Source of the DNA: JBBRYB01 sp038238115
GTDB lineage: Bacteria; Actinomycetota; Actinomycetes; Propionibacteriales; Nocardioidaceae
Direction: 5' to 3'
Assembly: GCA_038238115.1 (NCBI GenBank)
Contig: JBBRYB010000053.1
Location: 1-18,179, forward strand
DNA: 18,179 nt
The number at the start of each line of letters is the position of its first letter. Positions within the stretch are counted from its first letter, which is position 1. The notes under the pieces are model-generated. The model worked only from the letters and a program-made list of their open reading frames with translations. It was not told where the DNA came from and did not search any database. Of the stretch, positions 15,323 to 18,179 are shown one piece after another. Made by a program: the position numbers and the translations under genes.

Positions 15323-15808
15323 CATGAGTCACCAGGCGGGGAACCGATCTGTCAGGGCGCCAAGTCGGGCGCCGCTGACCTCGACGCGGCTCTCGACGCT
15401 GCGCACCGCGCCGCCGGTGGACTCAGTCGCGTTGCCATCCAGTACGCCCGACTCATGGGTGCGACGGTCGTTGCGGTCGACAGCGAGAAGTTCAAGCTGG
15501 AGCTGGCGACCGAACACGGAGGAGACGACGTCGTCAACGCCGCCGAGACGGACCCGTCCGCCGCGATCCAAGCGCTCGGTGGCGCGGACGTGGCCATCGT
15601 GCTGGCTGCGACACCAACGGTGTTCGAGCAAGCCTTCCGGTCTCTTCGTCGCGGAGGGCGACTTGTCTGTGTCGGACTGCCGGCTGAAGGCACAATGTCC
15701 ATCCCGATCTTCGAGACCGTTCTCAAGGGCACCTCGATGATGGGGGCGATCGTTGGAAGGCGACAGGACCTTGCAGAGGTCTTCGAGCTCCACGCCTTCT
15801 CAGACTGA
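15323..15808 (+). pseudogene. Zinc alcohol dehydrogenase remnant, apparently fused to an aldehyde dehydrogenase fragment
   Basis: From about 15405 one frame encodes the NAD-binding domain of a zinc-dependent alcohol dehydrogenase: RVAIQYARLMGATVVAVD, KFKLELATEHGGDDVVNAAE, IQALGGADVAIVLAATP, AFRSLRRGGRLVCVGLP and FETVLKGTSMMGAIVGRRQD. It stops at 15808, about 50 residues early, and the whole zinc-binding catalytic domain is missing. The dinucleotide loop is altered (GGLSRVA instead of GGLGxxA). In the same frame upstream, GEPICQ and SGAADLDAALDAAHRAA resemble the N-terminus of an aldehyde dehydrogenase, so a deletion may have joined the two genes. No start with a ribosome binding site is visible. 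It is non-functional as an ADH. Confidence 0.7.
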
Positions 15809-16143
15809 ACCAGGCTCGCTCCGCTGAACCGCTCCGCGTGCGAGCGGCAGCAGCCGAGAACGATCCAGAGGCTGCTCGACAATGACATCTCTTGAGAATG
15901 ACGCCTGCGCTGCGGTGAAGGCAGGGTCCAAAGCCCGATTCGGGCGGTCCCTGCGGCCGCACGATGGGCCACTCATGTCACTGCCCTTCTTCACCTGCGG
16001 CGTTCGGGAAGGGCCGTGTCTTTGGTCCCGTCAGATCGGGACTCCGTGCCCTGTTTCAGCGCGTCGGCGGCCGCGACACTTGTTCTGAGGGTCCATCAGC
16101 TCACCTCGGAGCTGGACCGCCGATCTGCAAAGGGAAGGTTCTC
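15809..16143. other. Gene-free stretch upstream of the stress-protein gene
   Basis: This is 335 bases with no recognisable coding sequence on either strand. It contains an inverted repeat GTCCCG-6-CGGGAC (16025-16042), a DosR-like site (16016-16029), a weaker one (GGGTCCAAAGCCCG, 15924-15937) and, just before ATG 16144, the ribosome binding site GGGAAGG. It is probably the promoter region of the stress-protein gene. Confidence 0.5.
16016..16029 (+). promoter_or_regulatory. DosR-like site upstream of the universal stress protein
   Basis: GTGTCTTTGGTCCC matches the DosR core GGGACTWWAGTCCC at 11 of 14 positions, with the right half strongest. It lies about 115 bases before ATG 16144, a reasonable distance for activation. 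Universal stress proteins are typical members of the mycobacterial DosR regulon. Confidence 0.3.
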
Positions 16144-17040
16144 ATGAACGCCGCAGCTGAGATCAAGGTGACCATCCGGCAGCGCAATGCCGTCGTTGTT
16201 GGGGTGGATGGATCTAAGGCGAACGCGGCCGCTGTCGAGTGGGCAGCCCGGGTCGCGCACGATGAGGGTGTCCCGTTGGTGATTGCCCACGTGGTGGATG
16301 TCGCAATGCGCACCAGCCCATACGTCACCGGTGCTGAGATCCGACGAGCAGCGAACGAGATCGTTCTCGGCGCGGTCGACCAGGTCCGCGAGAAGTACCC
16401 TGACGTGGAGGTCATTCCTCACGAGCAGTTCGGGCACCCATCCGCCACGATTCGCGACATCGCATCCGCAGCGCAGTTACTTGTCCTGGGTCGACGCGGA
16501 CGGAGCGGCTTCGACCGCATGCTGCTCGGCTCGGTGTCCTGCTCCGTCGGCAACCACGCGGTGGTTCCCACCGCGGTGGTCCCGGAGAACTGGACAGAGT
16601 CTGAACATCCCGCCGGAGCGATCGTGGTCGGGGTCGACGGTTCCGGCGGCAGCCAGGCTGCCTTGGACTACGCCGCGTCACTTGCTGAGCGCAAGCCTCG
16701 CGAGATCCGAGTGGTCAACGTGTGGGGTTCGGACAACCTGATGCCCGCCGAACAGCTCCTGGCACATGGCGGACTGGAGCTCTGGAAGAAGGACGCCGCC
16801 GCTCTCGTGGAGAGCCTCACGGAACCGCACCGTCGCAAACATCCCGAGCTCACGATAACGGACACAGTCCGGCGGGGTCACCCCGTTGGCACCTTGTCCG
16901 ACGAGTCCGAGGAAGCGCAGTTGCTGGTGGTCGGCGGTCACCGAGCAGGCCGGCTGCATGCCGCGTTGGTGGCCTCCACCACGAACGGTGTCCTGCATCA
17001 CGCCGCCTGCCCCGTGATCGTCATCCCCGAGCCGGCGTAA
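16144..17040 (+). CDS. Universal stress protein, two UspA domains
   Basis: This 298-residue protein starts at ATG 16144, eight bases after GGGAAGG. Domain 1 (about 14-147) begins NAVVVGVDGSKANAAAVEWA and has the ATP-binding motif G-2x-G-9x-G(S): GRRGRSGFDRMLLGS (116-130). Domain 2 (about 158-296) begins AIVVGVDGSGGSQAAL, but its motif is degenerate (GGHRAGRLHAALVAST), so it may not bind nucleotide. Tandem Usp proteins of this length are common in actinobacteria and are often induced by hypoxia or nitric oxide. The neighbouring hydrogenase fits such a setting. It is intact and stands alone. Confidence 0.9.
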   Translation: MNAAAEIKVTIRQRNAVVVGVDGSKANAAAVEWAARVAHDEGVPLVIAHVVDVAMRTSPYVTGAEIRRAANEIVLGAVDQVREKYPDVEVIPHEQFGHPSATIRDIASAAQLLVLGRRGRSGFDRMLLGSVSCSVGNHAVVPTAVVPENWTESEHPAGAIVVGVDGSGGSQAALDYAASLAERKPREIRVVNVWGSDNLMPAEQLLAHGGLELWKKDAAALVESLTEPHRRKHPELTITDTVRRGHPVGTLSDESEEAQLLVVGGHRAGRLHAALVASTTNGVLHHAACPVIVIPEPA

Positions 17041-17118
17041 GCACTGGTTCGTCCACGCCAGCTTCGCTCAACAGTTGGCGGACCACTGGGGTTCCCCCGT
17101 TTGGTGGACACCTTGATA

Positions 17119-17136
17119 GCGGGATTTTGGTCCCGC
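17119..17136. promoter_or_regulatory. Palindrome GCGGGA-6-TCCCGC, DosR-like
   Basis: GCGGGATTTTGGTCCCGC is a perfect six-base palindrome with a six-base spacer. Its 14-base core GGGATTTTGGTCCC matches GGGACTWWAGTCCC at 12 of 14, with the correct arm spacing. It lies 79 bases after the stress-protein stop and just before a decayed gene. It could be a DosR-type operator whose gene is now lost, or a terminator hairpin for the stress-protein gene. Confidence 0.4.
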
Positions 17137-17160
17137 GGTGCACGGTGGCCGAGCGCCACA

Positions 17161-17460
17161 GATGCCACCGAAATGCAGTCAAGATGTCGACAACAAGATC
17201 AAGGCGGCAGCCCGCGCGCGGATGGCGAAGATCAGTGAGCCGTACACCGCAACCTGGCGCGCTGTGCCTGCGGAACAGCAGCTGCGCTCCTTCCCGATCA
17301 GTTCCGACACTCACGGCCTGAACTGGATAACCAAGTACGCCGACACCCTCCTCGTTGGGGACCAGGTCAGGCCGGAGTGTGGGTCCACCCCGATCGCTTG
17401 CACACCAAGATGGGATCTTCCGGTTCGACGTACCGCGAGCCTCGATCGCAACGTAAGCCT
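17161..17460 (+). pseudogene. Decayed conserved hypothetical gene
   Basis: The first frame, from ATG 17162, gives KIKAAARARMAKISEPYTAT, a helix typical of small actinobacterial proteins (ARxRMAxTGEPYT), then FPISSDTHGLNWITKYADTL and LLVGDQV. Sense resumes in a second frame as VHPDRLHTKMG and in a third as GIFRFDVPRASIA before a stop. The three pieces read naturally in order, so this looks like one protein broken by two frameshifts. I do not know its function. The opening MPPKCSQDV may come from a different source, possibly an IS3 OrfA start. Confidence 0.35.
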
Positions 17461-17538
17461 GTCGACGGAGAAGCTGCACCGACCTCCCGGGGTGCGCTCG
17501 TACCCGAGCACGAGTCGGCAGTCGTGTACATCCTGCCC

Positions 17539-18039
17539 TCAGCCGACGTCCGTGTCTTGGCCAGTCAGGACAGCGGTAATCGAGTGGGCCCAAGATCTCA
17601 CATCGTCCCAGTCGCGAAAGTCTCCGTAGTCGGCTCGGACGACGTGGGTCACCGCTCGTTCCGCGAAACTGAGCTGAGTCTTGTCAAGGGCACCTGGGAA
17701 GACTTTGTGACTCCTTGGCTGAAGGAGCCCTGTGATGGGCGATGTGTCGCTGTCCGCATCGGGCGAGGTGTGACCAGACGCTCTTTCGACTGGCCCGCTC
17801 GAAAACAGCCAAAGAGGTCGCTCGGAGAGTTCTTGGACGAAGAGGTCGGCAAAATCAACCGCCGACTTGAGCCAACGGCCGTAGTAGATCGCGCTGCCAA
17901 GGATCACTGCGTCGTATTCCTCCAGACTGGCCACATCTTCGACGGGAATCACTTCGGCAGACAGCGCGTCGGCGGTTAGCTCATGAGCGATCACGTCGGC
18001 GATTCCCGCGGTGGCTCCGTGCCTGGATGCCACAGTCAC
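17539..18039 (-). CDS. Flavodoxin-domain protein, N-terminus atypical
   Basis: This is a 166-residue protein of the flavodoxin/HemG-like type. TVASRHGATAGIA (2-14) holds the FMN phosphate loop (SxxGxT form); YDAVILGSAIYYGRWLKSAV and RPLWLFSSGPV are the next conserved strands, and YGDFRDWDDVRSWA marks the C-terminus. It probably binds FMN and acts as an electron carrier or quinone/protoporphyrinogen-type oxidoreductase. The only start in frame is GTG 18039, which cuts the first beta strand. The residues expected before it (SLV) are encoded upstream, but no start codon precedes them closely. A small palindrome sits exactly there, so the 5' end may have been rearranged. Confidence 0.75.
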   Translation of the reverse strand: MTVASRHGATAGIADVIAHELTADALSAEVIPVEDVASLEEYDAVILGSAIYYGRWLKSAVDFADLFVQELSERPLWLFSSGPVERASGHTSPDADSDTSPITGLLQPRSHKVFPGALDKTQLSFAERAVTHVVRADYGDFRDWDDVRSWAHSITAVLTGQDTDVG

Positions 18040-18042
18040 TAG

Positions 18043-18057
18043 CGAGGCTTCGCCTCG
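18043..18057. repeat. Small palindrome at the flavodoxin start
   Basis: CGAGGC and GCCTCG flank a three-base loop, three bases upstream of GTG 18039. It occupies the place where the first codons of the flavodoxin gene would be expected. Confidence 0.4.
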
Positions 18058-18179
18058 GACCGCCGAGTGTGGTGGTTGAGCTGGTGGAGTGACTTTCTCG
18101 CCGCCGGGGTTCAGTGTGGTGCACGACGGTGAGGTCGGTCGTGGAGGTGTGCCGTGGTGTCTCGGCTGGTGACGACGGA

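Noticed and set aside
17083..17107. Interrupted hairpin CCAC-GGGG-CCCC-GTGG after the stress-protein gene
   Set aside because: The pairing is broken by unequal internal loops and no T-run follows; the palindrome at 17119 is a better candidate structure.
18063..18179. GT-rich end of the window with a possible start near 18159
   Set aside because: Only a few codons are visible and no family or element end can be recognised.

Overview
The window reads as GC-rich actinobacterial chromosome. Codon use is GC-rich, GTG starts are common, and stop/start overlaps are tight (ATGA, TGATG). The gene families are those seen around hypoxia/dormancy loci of mycobacteria and related actinobacteria: a group 3b [NiFe] hydrogenase, a universal stress protein, a Mg2+ P-type ATPase, a phosphoketolase and alcohol dehydrogenase remnants. 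No rRNA, tRNA or CRISPR was seen. The genus cannot be told from sequence alone.

Layout. 1-662 (+): the 3' end of a DUF4242-type gene, translationally coupled to a small secreted protein, then a perfect 15-bp-stem hairpin. 750-1190 (+): wreck of an mgtA-type ATPase. 1382-1926 (+): a charged Asp/Arg-repeat protein broken by a frameshift. 1923-3562 (-): an intact GT4 glycosyltransferase (trehalose-synthase-like) and a possible small membrane ORF. 3546-4928 (-): a multiply broken phosphoketolase and a membrane-protein remnant. 5100-14700 (-): nine co-directional genes. In transcription order these are hydB, a stand-alone cyclic-nucleotide-binding-fold protein, hydG, hydD, hydA and a hydrogenase maturation protease, then 2-oxoacid:ferredoxin oxidoreductase gamma, alpha and beta (beta carries a frameshift), and a GltD-like FAD/NAD(P) oxidoreductase with terminal ferredoxin domains. 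14930-15808 (+): remnants of an IS3-type transposase and an aldehyde/alcohol dehydrogenase fusion. 16144-17040 (+): a tandem-domain universal stress protein. 17160-17460 (+): a decayed hypothetical gene. 17539-18039 (-): a flavodoxin-domain protein lacking its usual N-terminus.

How the genes may work together. The hydrogenase interconverts H2 with NAD(P)H through HydG (FAD, [2Fe-2S]). The 2-oxoacid oxidoreductase interconverts pyruvate (or another 2-oxoacid), CoA and reduced ferredoxin. The GltD-like protein could pass electrons between ferredoxin-type clusters and NAD(P)H. Together they form a plausible pyruvate / NAD(P)H / H2 redox module for hypoxia or fermentation. The link is inferred from gene order, not demonstrated. 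Sites resembling the DosR/DevR box near hydB and around the stress-protein gene would fit hypoxic control.

The most striking structural feature is the contrast between a largely intact redox operon and heavily decayed genes on both sides. The one lesion inside the operon is a single-base frameshift in the beta subunit, and it leaves the two halves overlapping as ATGA.
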